Source of the DNA: Parietaria judaica
Lineage: Eukaryota; Streptophyta; Magnoliopsida; Rosales; Urticaceae
Assembly: GCA_954871525.1 (NCBI GenBank)
Contig: OX940872.1
Location: forward strand, 7,091,180-7,155,179
DNA length: 64,000 nucleotides
Direction: 5' to 3'
Part shown: in pieces, positions 45,484 through 58,482 of the stretch
Numbering within the stretch: the first letter of the stretch is position 1
Layout of the letters: every line of letters starts with the position of its first letter
The notes under the pieces: model-generated
What the model was told of the DNA's origin: nothing
What the model saw: only the letters and a program-made list of their open reading frames with translations
Databases searched by the model: none
Position numbers and translations under genes: made by a program

Positions 45484-46287
45484 TGTAAGATCTTGACGCC
45501 CAAACTCCTTCAAGATCCGATTCAACCTCGCACACAGCAAACACCAAATACACAGAATCAAGTCAGATATGCCTCAATCAATATACGAGAAGATCGAAAC
45601 CAGAAATCAGTAATCACTCAAACAAACAAAAAGAGAAGTTAGAATCCCTGAAGCGGATTGAAGCACCCGTCAGCGTCACTGAATACTGTCACTTCCCCAC
45701 AACTCTTCCTTCGCTTCAAGGCCTCTCTACAGGTTTGAGCTAGTTCTTCTCCGGTTCTCACAGGGAACCAAGAACGCACAGAGAACCACCGAAGGCTGAT
45801 GATCAAGACAATCACAGACCTTCCTCTCCTTCTCAAACTCAGAGACTCTCAGAAGCTACAGAACAACCAGAGAAGATGACTAGCTCCAAACCCTAGCAGA
45901 GCACCGAGCAAAAGATCACGAGAGAGTGGGGATCGAGTGGGCCAAGATGACTAGCTCCAAACCCTAGCAGAGCACCGAGCAAAAGATCACGAGAGAGTGG
46001 GGATCGAGTGGGCCTTATATAAGATAGAGACTATTGGGTTAATGTGAGCCATTGGATCATCCATAACTGAAGGGTCTAGATTTGCCGAGATCTAACTGAA
46101 TCGGAACTACACGTCGTTAGCTCCAAACGACGTGTTCATGGGAGTCCAACGACGTCTCGTTTACTCACCAACACTTACACGTGGGCTCACACGACATGTA
46201 GTTTTTTCCTCAGTTAGTTCAGTCAAATATTTAATGGGCTTTTACAAAGCCTGGTCAATACAACAATGGGCTTCACACTAACTTACA
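45484..46287 (-). repeat. 5' LTR of the copia element
   Basis: 804 bp, TG...CA, with a TATA box TATATAAG on the minus strand at 46014-46021 and the 71-bp tandem duplication at 45873-46014. Transcription would run leftward. Confidence 0.97.
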
Positions 46288-46292
46288 CTTTT

Positions 46293-47150
46293 AACGGTGA
46301 CAATTTGAGTCTGATCATAAATAAAAAATTAAATAACAAAGCAATTTTCGATTAAATCTTTTTGACATAAACATGATTAATAAATCAAATGGTTTGTGTT
46401 AGTATAAAATAAAAACTGATTACGAAAAAACACGTTAACACGAGACTAGACACCATCTCTCAATTTATCACCACCTTTCATTCAGTGTTACGTAATTTAT
46501 AAAATTAGAGGAGGGCTACTTTCGTAATTTTCACGTATAACATGTAGACATATATTCTTTTTAATATCGTTCCATCCATGCTATGATTCTCTATACCTGT
46601 TTTCTGCTTTACTTTATTGGGTTGATTAGTGATGAAGCATTTGAACAAATATTTAATTTCGTATATGATATAATATAGAAATAAATATGCTCATAATTAA
46701 CTATACATGTACGTCTTATATGACTTTGAATTTCATTATTAGATGGTGACACGACAAGATCACATGACTCACATCATACAAGTTAAAGAGTCTTATAAAA
46801 TCTTTATAGTATGATTATTATAATTTGTAAATGTTTAAAGTTAGGGTTATTCACGGTAATACACTAACGTTGGAAAATATTGCAGTTAGATTAAAATTCA
46901 GATAGCATCGAGTGGGTCGAAATATCAAACACTCGAGACGAATAGTTATTGGGATTATTCCGACGTTCGAACGTTACGTAAAACGAGTGGGTTATATTGA
47001 TTTTGACCATTCGAACGTTACGTAAAACGGTCATATTGATTATGACCGTTATGAATATTGAATTCAATTTAATACGTTTAGAACTAAATGTAATTTATTA
47101 TAAGTGGTTATAGAATTAATTGGAAATCAATTCATTGTCTCCCTTCGATT
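46293..47150. other. Intergenic AT-rich sequence
   Basis: No gene is supported. GGGTTATTCACGGTAATAC near 46844 is a lone left end of the fold-back family. Two ATTCGAACGTTACGTAAAACG-like repeats follow at about 46965-47030. Confidence 0.45.
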
Positions 47151-47159
47151 TTTATAAAT

Positions 47160-47640
47160 TAACGGCGATCTCGAACCTATTCGACACGCCATTGCAAAAT
47201 TGTCTTCTGAAAATCTCTCTAGATACTTAGAATTTGCTTCTCAGTTTATCACTCCGAAACTTCAATCTTCATGCTTCCCATCGTTTTATGTCGTGAGATT
47301 TTGGGTAATGGAGTTCAAGGAGTTTCAGTTCGCCGACTGACTTCGAAGTGCTAGGAAGTCCGCAGTCATCCCGTTATATCCGGGAAGCTATTGCCTAACG
47401 AATCTCAAGCAAGTAGAGGAGGCGAATCAAGTTTTAAGGAGAGTGACCAACGTGTCTCGGGAATCGCTAACAATTTTCTATTTAACAGGATATCAAGAAC
47501 ATTTTTCGGTTCAAAGCGACAAGCCGATGCTCGTCAATACAAGAACACAACGATATGTAACATCGAATCTCTTCGCTACTGTTTTTCTTATTTTTGTTTC
47601 TCATTAACATCGTATATAGAAAATATACCCAAGAATTAAT
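47160..47640 (+). other. GC-raised, exon-like block of unknown origin
   Basis: This stretch is visibly richer in G and C than its flanks and has long non-repetitive runs. A frame from about 47391 to 47639 (82 residues) is open, and a TTTAACAG acceptor-like site lies near 47485. I do not recognise the product. The style recalls the leader of an LTR retrotransposon, but no LTR or primer site was found. Confidence 0.3.
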
Positions 47641-47649
47641 TCTAATTTT

Positions 47650-48869
47650 TTCCAAAAATTAATGATAAGTTTCAATTCTTTGTTTTAGTTGAATAAAATA
47701 CTAATATTTTTTCGTCCTGCATAAGACATGTATTTTTTTAGTACTTATCTTATACATGAGAGAAAATTATTGATATTTGTTCGGTTAAAATAAAAATAAA
47801 TATTTAAAGTTAAATTTTCAAACGTTCTTAAAGTTATTACTTTTTCTTATTAATCGTAAAGTTAATAAGTTATTTTTATGACAATATCTTGAAATCAAAT
47901 TCATTTAATACGAAATTAAAAAGTCCACACATGAATAGTAAAGTCAAGATTCTTATTATAAAGTCTATATATAAATATCAATAATTTAAAAAGAATCATG
48001 CAATTTGGTTAGACTTAGGTTACAAAACGTACACGATATCTTAATACGTGTCTGCTAAATAAATTAAATTCACTTAAACTCCGAATAATTTTATGCTGTA
48101 GAAGAAAAAACAGTAAATAAGATGTATATAAACGTTTTGTACCATCATCTTTTCCCTAGGTTTATTAATATAATATACATATTTGAGTTTAGCTTATAAA
48201 ATATGTGTTTTTTTTTTTTAAACAATAGTCGGGCTCACGGGTCTGGTGATTCGGTCTTAAATTTATTAATAAAGTTCTCATTTATGATGAAAAATAATAG
48301 TAGTAACACAAATATGTATGTGGTTTGTTCGAGTAATATGACAATGTATATAATATACATGTATCGCTCAGTTTTGTTCGTTAATTGTTTACATTTATAC
48401 ATTTTGCTACAAAAAATCAATGATAGAGATTCATCGTTACAGAAAACAAATGAAGGGACACGTTTGACTGTTATAGCCTTGACTTCAAAACTGTTCACAA
48501 CTTGTGGAATACTTAACCAATTTTTCTTAACTCTTATGCTACGCCTATGTAAGTCACATATTAGAATTAAGGGACCTATATATATTGTAGATATTTTCAA
48601 GTTGTGTAATGCTTTGATTTACACGACGTTACTAACCAACTGGTTGAAAATAAGAAGGAAAAAATAACTTTTTTTTAGTAAGATGACTCTATCGGTCGTG
48701 GTCGTGGTCGTGATTACGTATATTCGTATTAAAAGATATATTCGCAGAGTAAGATCAATTGATATTATAAGCCGCTAACATTATTAATCAAAATTACATA
48801 TATACAACTTTTGCATCACATTGACATTGAACTCATAATTTATTAAAGAATCATTAGTGAATTTTAAAT
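47650..48869. other. AT-rich stretch with overlapping long frames, no supported gene
   Basis: Open frames of 154 codons (48203-48667, plus) and 121 codons (48235-48600, minus) overlap. Both are rich in Ile, Leu, Phe, Tyr and Asn, as expected from AT-rich DNA, and neither shows a known motif. Confidence 0.45.
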
Positions 48870-49603
48870 CAAGGTTCCGAATATCGCAATTATTGAGCGA
48901 TAATTGAGGTTTAGGAACTTCTTGGTACTTTGTCTCAGATTATCATTGCCTTTTTTATAATTATCGCGATAAATCGAGCCGAAAGATAGGTACTTATCGA
49001 GCATATTTTTTTAGTGCAAATATTCAAAAAGAGAGGGACTAGGGTTTAAGCGAATTTTTGTTTAATTACACCAAAAATAATCATGTTTGCCCCACCCCAC
49101 CCCACCCCACCCGGACGTGCGGCGGCGGCGTGTGCGTAGTGGTCGTACATTTGTGCGAGTCCTCTCTTTTCCACAAAAGTGAGTGACCCCAGTAGCCCAA
49201 ACCCTTGTCATCTACACGTGGGCTCTAGCTAAGGAGGTAAGCTAAGTGCAACCAAAATTTCATACTAAGTTGGGTGACAAGTTTCAACAATATTTTATGT
49301 TTATGTTTATGTTTTATGAGATTAGTATGAGAGTTTATTTATGTTATGTTTTGTATAAGACTTTCATTAAGTTTATTTTTTGTGACATTGGTATTTTATG
49401 TTATGTTTTGAGTGTAAATATGTATGAAAATATTTTATAGGTTTTTCATCGATAACCGATTTATCCATCAATAAGTATCGATAAGTTTTAATAACGGTAA
49501 TGATATATTTTAATAGGTTTTTCATCAATAAATTTATCGACAATCGATTAATCTGTCGATAACGGCAAATAATTTATTAGCAAAAACGAGAACCAAAACC
49601 TTG
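48870..49603. mobile_element. MITE M4 of the CAAGGTTC family
   Basis: The left end CAAGGTTCCGAATATCGC and the right end ACCAAAACCTTG are inverted. The flanks ATTTTAAA and AATTTAAC are similar but not identical, so the target duplication has decayed. The core at 49088-49240 repeats the CCCCA run, the GGACG-GCGGCGGCG block and the GTACATTTGTG segment of M2, in the same orientation. TCGATA/TATCGA motifs fill the right side, as in M1 and M3. Confidence 0.8.
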
Positions 49604-50149
49604 AATTTAACATTAAGCCAACGTAGTAAAAATAAAAAATCCTTTGAGCAATTTATTAAAAAAGAAGCAGAGGGTAAGTCATAATATTCCAAGCAGATAT
49701 GTTTTGTGGACCTTTTTAGATGTAAAGCAAAATATTTGCTCAGTACTTTTTATAGACATATAAATTTTAAAATTATACTTTACTAGTTAGTTCAAATAAT
49801 CATTTGCTCTTTACAACTACTCCATTCATTAATGGGGCCAATTTTTTCGTACCAATGGCGTAACTAGACTTAAAATATCAAATGACACCCGAACAAGAAA
49901 AACAAAATCAGATTACGAAGCATAAGATAGGAATTGAATTAAGATAAAGATACTACTCTAAAAGTTAAAAATCCCCAACTAATTGTGATCCACGACTCGT
50001 AATGATTTCAAATTGTCTCTTTGAATCTTATATTTTGATTGAGCCTTTTTTTTTAAATTCTATTTTTATTAAAATAAATTAAAAACTTTCGCTACGCGCA
50101 ATATTTGTTACGATCAAAACCCTTATTTGAGTTTTCAAAGTTACCTTGC

Positions 50150-50191
<42 letters not shown>

Positions 50192-50934
50192 CATCGAAGT
50201 CTGGTACAAACAAAATGCCTACAAGGTTAATTGTATTATCACTTACATTATTTTAAGTCAAATAAAATTAAAGTAGACTTGGTCCATCGATTATAAGTCT
50301 ATAGTTGGTAATGGTTGAAATTGAATGATGGTTATCAATTACTATAATGGTTAATCAAATTAATGATCATTGAAAGAAGACATAAGAAGAGGGATTTGCA
50401 ATACAATTTCAAGAGCAATGATGGAAGTGGTATAACTAATCAAGACTATATATAAGATTTGAAATATCCTATTGGATTTTTTCTCATTCTCCATTAATAT
50501 TGTAAAAAAGATATATTAATGAACTCACTTATCAATACCCAATAAAAACATTATCAAAAGCCATTTCACAGGAAGTGGTGCTGAAAAATGAAAATGGAAT
50601 GGATTCTAGATTTTTAAACAAATTAACTTAGTTAATATACGTTTATATAGTTTTCTGTAAGACAAGTAAATATTCTTATTTTAAAAAAAAAATTAACTTT
50701 GTTAATACACATTAATATGTTAAAAGGATATTATAGGTATAAAATATGTTATTAAATATCCACCTCGTCAATTTGGCTATTTTACAAAATAGTTTTTCAA
50801 GTTTGGCTATAGAGTCCATATTTTAATTGCATTTACTTGCTGTAAAAAGGTTAATCACTTTAATATTCTTTCCAAACTTATAGTCTATGTAAAGAATATA
50901 CAATAGCGGCATAAATACTTGTAGTTCTGAAACG

Positions 50935-50968
<34 letters not shown>

Positions 50969-53767
50969 ACTATTAGGTTTTGTTTAGTGAGTTCTTATTA
51001 GTATCCATTTGATTCCATTAGCGAAATTCTATTACTAGCAACGTGTCTAAATTAAGGAGAGAACGACTTTAAAGACTAAGCCCGGCAAGGAAGATCGGAA
51101 AGTTTAGTGTCACGTTAAGAAGGAATACCCAACTTAAGGGTCACCTTCGATCACGAGGAGAGAAGAGCGGACCAAATATGCCGCTGAAAACCGTAATGTA
51201 CGGTTATGTGTGCCACTCTATGTGATGACATGACTTTAAGAGAAGTCGTCTTGAAGACTCGCTTAGGTTTTACTCAACAAACAATACTCAATTGATTCTT
51301 GATATGATGATAACGTGGAGTAGAATTTTTTTACAAACAATCATTCTTCATACAACTATTCTAATAATAGTCAACTAAAAAAATGTAAAATCATTAATAG
51401 TGCACACAAATGTACAAGAAAAATTATCTCAGTATAAGCACTTTTAAGGAATAAGGAATATTATCCTATTTTTATTTATTTTTCGTTCTCATCTCCACAC
51501 GCACACTCAACATTGGAAACACCAAAATGGCTTTGCAAGTTCCACTGGGCCCAATAGATATGGGCTTTAGCTAGAAGAGACCAGATGGCCCATAACCTCT
51601 TAAGCTCTATTTATAAAAGAGAGAGAATTGAGCGAAAGTACTAGACTTGTAACATTTGTTTCACTACAATATTTGAAGTTTGTTTTCGGGTGAAAATAAT
51701 CGACTTATAAATTTTTATACTTAAATAATTGAGCCTATTTTTTTTTTTGGGAAAAGTACTCGAGTTATAACGTTTGTCGCACTTTATTAGGCGAGTCTAA
51801 TCTTTCCGCGGTAATAGTATTTAACTTTAATGAAATCAATGAGTTTTCTATCGGGACTTAAAAAATAATAATCAAGAGTATGCCGAAAACTATCTATCAT
51901 ATGTCGATTTTGAATGGAAACTAAAAAAGCGAGAAAGACTATCGGTACCAAAAAAGAACCCACTCTTAGTTTTAAGTTTTCGATTGATATGTGAATTTTC
52001 AATGGAAATTCAAAAACGAGACAGACTAATCGGTAAAAAAAAAAAAAAAAAAAACCACTATTCGTTTTAATATTTATTGTCATTGTATTGTATACTCGTG
52101 TAAATATTAAGTGTAAATATATATAGTTATATTATACATAATATTATATATATATATATATATATATCTAGTATAGATATCGACATTTAAATATCTCTAA
52201 TTTACCCGTTGGTATGCTCGTAAAATCGGACCATTGACATTACAAGCACACGTGAAAGTAATCTTGTGCAGCAGATTAAATGAAAACAAATAAGCATAAA
52301 GTATAAATTACTTAATCACTTTTAGGAGTTTCTACATAGTAATAATATTAAAAAGTTTGCTAGGGTTCGTGCAAGTACGTTTTGCTACATAAAAAATGAG
52401 TGTCAAATTTAGGCTTTGGCTATAAAAGCCGAAAGATATAGTAGTTTAGTACGTACTTATTGTATGCTAAAACTATATTATTCGACTTAATAATAATATC
52501 TTTGTTTAATTTATTTCAATGGTAAGCGGTTTGACTGGTCAAAAAATGCATTTAAAAGCAGTTCTCAAGAAAAGACTAGTTTATATTAATAATAAAATAT
52601 CACACGAAGGTTTGGAAAAGTGGTTTAGTACATCACTAAATGTAGAGTAATTGCCACAAATAACTTTATCAATACCCCCTATACTATAAAAATAAGTCTC
52701 TTATTCCCTACGAATTATTTTAATGGAATATGTTGCCCATCACATTACTCATTTGAGTCAAGCCTTTTTCTTTTTCCTTCTACGAATAATGTATAATTAT
52801 ATCATTTGTGAATGATTTTCGATCGAGTTAAAGTGTGTGGGTCAGTATATCCCGCAAAATAGTTTATACTCCAATTAGGTTTGGCGAACCGGATTAACAA
52901 ATATCGCATGTTCAAAACTCTTTTAGTACTTATGCATATTATATTTGTTATCATTAAAATTCTATAGCACGGCAAGCGGAAATCTGTATGTTCTATCATT
53001 TGTCGAAACAATGTCACCAACATCGTTTGTATCGGCCGATTTCAATATGAATTATTATATTGATCGCGTTTGATAATTACTTACAAAACTACATACGAAC
53101 AAGTTAAGTCACACAGAAACATGAAAAAGAAATCATCATTTTTCTTTATCACATAGAAGGAAATTAATACTATTTGAAAATATAGGGGCATGATATGCGA
53201 AAATCTAAATTCATAGGGCAACATGCACTGGTATACAAAGTTTGGGGGTCATTACTGCCAAATTTGTTTAGAGAATATACTATCATATTTTATATTTATT
53301 TTTATTACTATATATTATTATAAAATATATATGTTCATAGCTTGATAATTAGCCATTCATGTCAAAACCCTAACTTGAAAACAATATAGAAAAATCCAAG
53401 TAATATGTGAACACTCTAGAAAATAGCAGAAAGTGACCGTCAAAGTTAATGATTATAAATTTATAATTAGCATATTATAACAAATTAATAATATAATCAT
53501 ACATATGATCAAAAGAAAATCAAAACCCTAGAAAACAATGACTCGGAATTAGGAACCACGTGATGCCATTAAGACAAAACTCCCCGACCAAGTGATTAAT
53601 TAACTTAGATATCCAATGTAAGACTAGGAGAGAGAGAGAGAAACATGAGAGAGAAAGAAAGAAAGATTGCTAAAGCATATAATAATATTAATAATTTGAA
53701 ATTTAATAGTCAAAATTCAAAATAACTCATCTTCTTCTTGTTCACCTCTTTCTCTTGGTTGATTTAA
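49604..53767. other. Long gene-free stretch
   Basis: No coding sequence is supported. (AT)n arrays lie at 50153-50188, 50935-50962 and 52143-52168. CAATAGCGGCATAAATAC near 50903 is a lone fold-back family end. A GC-richer block at about 51040-51250 I do not recognise. The last few hundred bases are the 3' flank of the PLATZ gene. Confidence 0.5.
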
Positions 53768-55118
53768 TTAACAAAGAGGAGACCTATGGGGAATCCCTTT
53801 TCTTCTACTGATCATGCTCGTTGCCATGTCCTCATGATCAGAATTAGCCTTGTAATTGCTACTAGCCGATCTCGAACACACGTAGTTCAGGCCACTCCTC
53901 TTCTTCCTTACGATCATTTCGATGTTGACGATGTTATCCGAGCCCGACGAGCCCGAAGACGAGCTCATCGGCTCGTCGCTGTCGACGACGGTGGAGAGAG
54001 GCTCGTCGTCACCCATCATGTCTTGCGGGACCAAGAAGTCCGGGCTCAGTTGCAGGGAAGTGCATGTTCTCAAGTAAGGAGAGAGGTCTCTCTTGTGCTT
54101 AACCAAATAGTCAACCTGATTAATATGAAGATCAGTCAATTTTGCATGGAACCATAAATGCTTTAGCATGTGAAATTTTTCAGCATTAGGTCAAAGGTCG
54201 ATTCGATTTTGTTTTTTGACAAAAGAATTGCTCGTGTGATTAAATTCGATCGTGATTAAATTCAATTAGAATTACGAATTGTGTAATTAAGTCAATAATG
54301 TTAACTCAAATTGTTGATCATTCGAACTTGTATGTTCGAATAGGAAAGTCAAGCATTTATAAAGTAAAAAAAAAAAAAACTTTCTAACTCGGAAGAACAT
54401 AAAATTGATGCCTTTCTACGTATGGACATGTCAAGAAGTCCTTAATTTTTATTTTATCCTTTTGATAATTAAGCACATAAGACCTTTCAAAATCATGAAT
54501 CATTATTGATATATACCTTGCAGCCAAGAGAGCAGTGAATGTAGGGTTCTTGGAGGCTTCTATCACAAGACGTGCAATAATTGCCCGAGCCCTTGAATTG
54601 CCTGTTTTGAGGCCTCTTCTTGATGAACACCACTTTTGCACTATTTATTGTATATGCCTAAAGTAGAATATCACACCACAAACATCTTTAGTTACACACA
54701 CATGCACACGCATATACACACACACACACATATATATATATGTATATATATATAGAAATGGTAATTACCTGAACGTTTGAGCAATCGATGAGTTTCTGAA
54801 GATCCTCCAAGCGAACGACGTCGTGGTAGACGTAGCGGCGAACTTGGAGGAGTCGGTGGCAGCGATGCGAGGGCAAGCAGTGCGGGCAAATGCTCGTGCA
54901 GCAGTCCAAGCAGCATATGTTCTTCTCGTTCTTCTTCGCGAATTCGTGGAACGAGCAAGCCGCGAAGAATTTCTGCGTGTAGAGCGCTTCAAGCCATGCG
55001 GGTTTCTCAATACCCTGCGGTGATCGATCACGAAAACAAAGCTCAATTTTAGTGTAACAACTCATTGGAGTGAATATAATCAATGAGAGAGTTAAAGGAA
55101 ACAAACCATGATGATCAT
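53768..55118 (-). CDS. PLATZ-family transcription factor, four exons, 248 aa
   Basis: Coding exons on the minus strand: 55118-55107 (only 12 nt, M-I-I-M), 55014-54769, 54657-54517 and 54115-53768. All junctions are GT-AG in phase 0, and the sum is 747 nt. The protein carries the PLATZ signature. PAWLEALYTQKFF comes first, then Cys/His pairs in CSFHE, CCLDCC, CPHCLPSH and CHRLLQVRRYVYHDVVR (about residues 9-80), and CTSCDRS and HCSLGCK (about 114-133) as the second zinc region. The C-terminal third is Ser-rich (SSSSGSSGSD), followed by a basic KKRSG segment. PLATZ proteins are plant-specific nuclear zinc-dependent DNA-binding factors that favour A/T-rich sites and usually repress. Length is typical for the family. 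Upstream GA tracts at about 55155-55180 and 55305-55322 could act in the promoter. Confidence 0.93.
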
Positions 55119-55304
55119 GAAGAGTAGAATTGGAAGGTGGTAGTTGTATAATTATCAATGAGAGAGAGAGAAAGAGAGAATCAAGAGAGAGAGGAATAGG
55201 GCATAGAGATAAGAGTATTTATGGAGGTTCACAAGAGTGGTGATGGGTTGTATATATTTATTTCTTGGTTTACTACACAATATTTTGTCAACAATATTGT
55301 GTTT

Positions 55305-55322
55305 GAGAGAGAGAGAGAGAGA
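55305..55322. repeat. (GA)n tract upstream of the PLATZ gene
   Basis: A pure GA run of about 18 bp lies roughly 190 bp upstream of the PLATZ ATG. A second, interrupted GA run lies nearer, at about 55155-55180. GA tracts bind BBR/BPC factors in plants; a role here is inferred from position only. Confidence 0.8.
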
Positions 55323-58300
55323 ACGTGGGAACTGTTTCTATGTCGACTATATTTTCCCTAATACTGTATATAATATATATCATTAATATATATGGTACAT
55401 GATAAGTAATAATATTATTGCTCATTGCTTGCTCATCTCCTAGGCTTAAGAGCTCTAAATATTGCTAAACAAAACACAAGTCTCCTTGAAGTGGCTGCTC
55501 GGACCCATCAATTTGATTCTTGATATTCTCTTGGTGTGTAATCTAGTTGGAAGATGATCAAACTAGCTATAACCCCACTTGTGTAATTAACAACCATTAT
55601 AAAACCGTAATTAAATTAGTATAAACACAATTAAGTGGGGTATGATCATAATTAGTAAATTTGTAATGTTTTATAAGCAAGATCTTTGCTCATGCAAATC
55701 TTTCGATTAGAGTTTTAAATGGGCAAAAAAAAAAAAAAAACTAATATATTGACTTTACATTGGACTTTCGTTTATTGTAATGATAGCACGTATTTAATAT
55801 ATATACTGTATCTATACACTCTTGATAGGGATTGTTGTGTAGCTAGCTAGGCGGATTAAGAAACGACAAGCAGAAAAACAGCCATGAGTAGGGTTTTGAT
55901 CTATCTTAAGTAGTTATACATAGCATTGCAAATTAGTCCTTATTACAGGGATTTATACTTGTACAATTATGTAGTATATGCACGTTTTTTTAAACTATAG
56001 TGGGAAGACAAGAACTTTTAAGTTTATTTCTTTCTCAGACCTTAGAAGCTTAAGATTACTTATTTAAATACAATTTATAAACAGGAATCCGATTTTGAAT
56101 TTCCCAAGCCGGGAAAAATTCAGAACCAAAAATATCTGGATTCTAGATCCTAAAATTTGGATTCCGATTTTACTCAGAACTAGAAAATATGATTTTGATG
56201 TTTTAAATTTATTTTTTTAAACTCAGTTCTTAAGATCCAATGATCATAATTTTAAGATTCTTTTTCGTAGCCATTACTAAATATACCAATTTGAATCCAT
56301 ATTTATTCGAAGAAATTTAGAAATTCGTATTTTTCGGGCTTTTGAATTTACGATATCAAAAAGAAAATTAGTTAAATGTTTTGTCCGATTAATATGCATT
56401 TTCTTCCCCGTAATTACAATGTTTTTTTTATTGCAACATTTGGTCTCATTATGGACCGGCGCCTATTATGTTTGTTGGATGAGGTCCGGTCATCAAATAT
56501 TTTGCACTTTGGCATAACAAAAATATTTTTTTTATGATGGTTAGGGTTTTCAAGAAATTACTGAAGGAGATCGGTCGTTGATTCATAAGATATCTTTTCT
56601 CGAGCGATAGTCTATTTCTTAAGAACATTTTTATTACTCTCTCGTGAAACTTACCCGAACAGTCAAAATCTTTCCGTGTTAGGCTTGTATATGTTAAAAG
56701 TTGAATCAAGCCATTGCATTGTAAGCTACCTTCACACGATTTTTGAACCTACATTACTAGTTAATTTGTTGCTTTATATTGTAATTTGTTAAAGTTATAT
56801 TGTAAATGGTAGTTTTGTTTTCTCTTCTATATACATTTTTTCAGCATCAATCTTACTATTTCTTCTCTAGAAAAAGAAAAGAAAAACTTTATTTTCCTAA
56901 ATGGCTTATTATTATGCCTCAAGTAAGCAACTGAGACAGTTAATCTTGAGTGGAGAATAATTTGAATCACTATAATTATATATATACCATTACAATTCTT
57001 ACCCCCTTGAATTTCTCCTTTTTATGCGACATATTCCTAAATGCAAGGCTTTGTATTAATATTAATGCCCTAATGCTACACTTCAATTATTAATATGCCA
57101 TTTATTTTTGCCTGTGAAATTTAAAAAGGAAACATATCTAATAAGGTCATAATTTAGTGGATATTAGATGAGACATGTACGAGGAAAATTACCCAGTTTT
57201 TAAGGAATCAAACATGGCAACACTGAACCAACTACTCCACTATTTATTCCTAGAAAATTAAAGTAGCTGTTTTTGTGTGATTTGATACACTTTGTTTTGC
57301 TTAATTAATTTGCTTCAATTAATTATATATGAATTATGAAAACAGTTGACAGACAAGCACAACTCAAGAAGCACTTACATTTAGCAGTACCAACAAAAGA
57401 TTATAATCATAGTTAATAAATGAGATTATTAATTAATTATGGGGAATTATGCTAATTTTGAGGACTATGTGTCCTTGATAATCGTAACTTAGCTCTAAGT
57501 GCTAACCAAGAGTTAATCTTGGGGTTTGCGACAATGGGTAATTAGCATTTTCCCCTTCCTTAATTACCATTTTGCTATATATGAATATTGTGGTGAATTG
57601 TTTACAATGACATATTATATTATAAGATATTATCATTTTTGACGAACATATAATTTGGAGGGACTAAATCAGTGACGGAGCCAAAATTTTCATTTAAGGA
57701 GTTAGACTTAAAGTGTTGCCAAAAAAATTAAGTTGACGAGAGTTATATTTAATTTTCAGTCAAACTTAAAGAGGATCGAGCTAAAAATTTATCTGAATTT
57801 ACACTAAAAAATAAAACTAGGGTTTCCGACTTTCGATTCATTTTTTTTAATGTACAGTTATTACAATTTTAACTTAATCTTATATAATTATCTATCAAAA
57901 TGTAATTTCGGTTTCTGCTAGAACTCCTTCTGCAGCCGCGTCACATCGTCCCGCGAAAGCTCAGGGTGAAAGCTGCCACACCGCATCTTCGCACTCGCGA
58001 GTCATGGAGCCCTAGCTCTCGGAAATCAGATAAAGATTTAAAATTAATGAAGAAAAAAATGATACTAGAGAACTGATTTGACTACCTTAATAATTGGGTA
58101 TAATTTATAAATTAAGTCTTCATATTATGATTCACATCTCAACAACATATCCAGTGCATTCTTTGTTTCATATGTTACAACAATACAAATCAAAAATTGT
58201 TTCTGAGTTAACAACTAAATGATCATGTGATGAATGGTGATCAACAATTTTCTTCAATAAGATAACAAGGAAGACAAAAATAGGGAACTAAATTAGATAA

Positions 58301-58446
58301 CATTGACTGAGTAGTAGTAGTACAGGTCAGAGGCTTGACAAAGACAAATAGGAAAACCCAAAAATTTAATATTCTCTCGCTAGATTAGAGCTTGGCTCAA
58401 CTACACCTATACGTAGCTTGATAATATATAGCAGAATTAAAATCCG

Positions 58447-58482
<36 letters not shown>

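Larger units (their letters stand above)
40003..46287 (-). mobile_element. Full-length young Ty1/copia retrotransposon
   Basis: This is a 6285-bp element with two 804-bp LTRs, TG...CA termini and a perfect 5-bp target duplication CTTTT (39998-40002 and 46288-46292). A primer-binding site is complementary to initiator tRNA-Met, and a polypurine tract is present. The single gag-pol frame runs on the minus strand with domains in the copia order: gag, protease, integrase, reverse transcriptase, RNase H. The LTRs differ at only two of 804 positions, so the insertion is recent. Two stop codons interrupt the polyprotein. Confidence 0.98.

Noticed and set aside
46842..46849. Telomere-type TTAGGG sequence
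   Set aside because: A single unit only, and it is part of a fold-back element end.
48203..48667. Open frame of 154 codons on the plus strand
   Set aside because: Amino-acid mix is what AT-rich noise gives, it overlaps a 121-codon frame on the other strand, and there is no recognisable motif or splice context.
51170..51225. Group II intron domain V-like hairpin
   Set aside because: Only a short ACGGT stem matches; the conserved bulge and loop pattern are not there.
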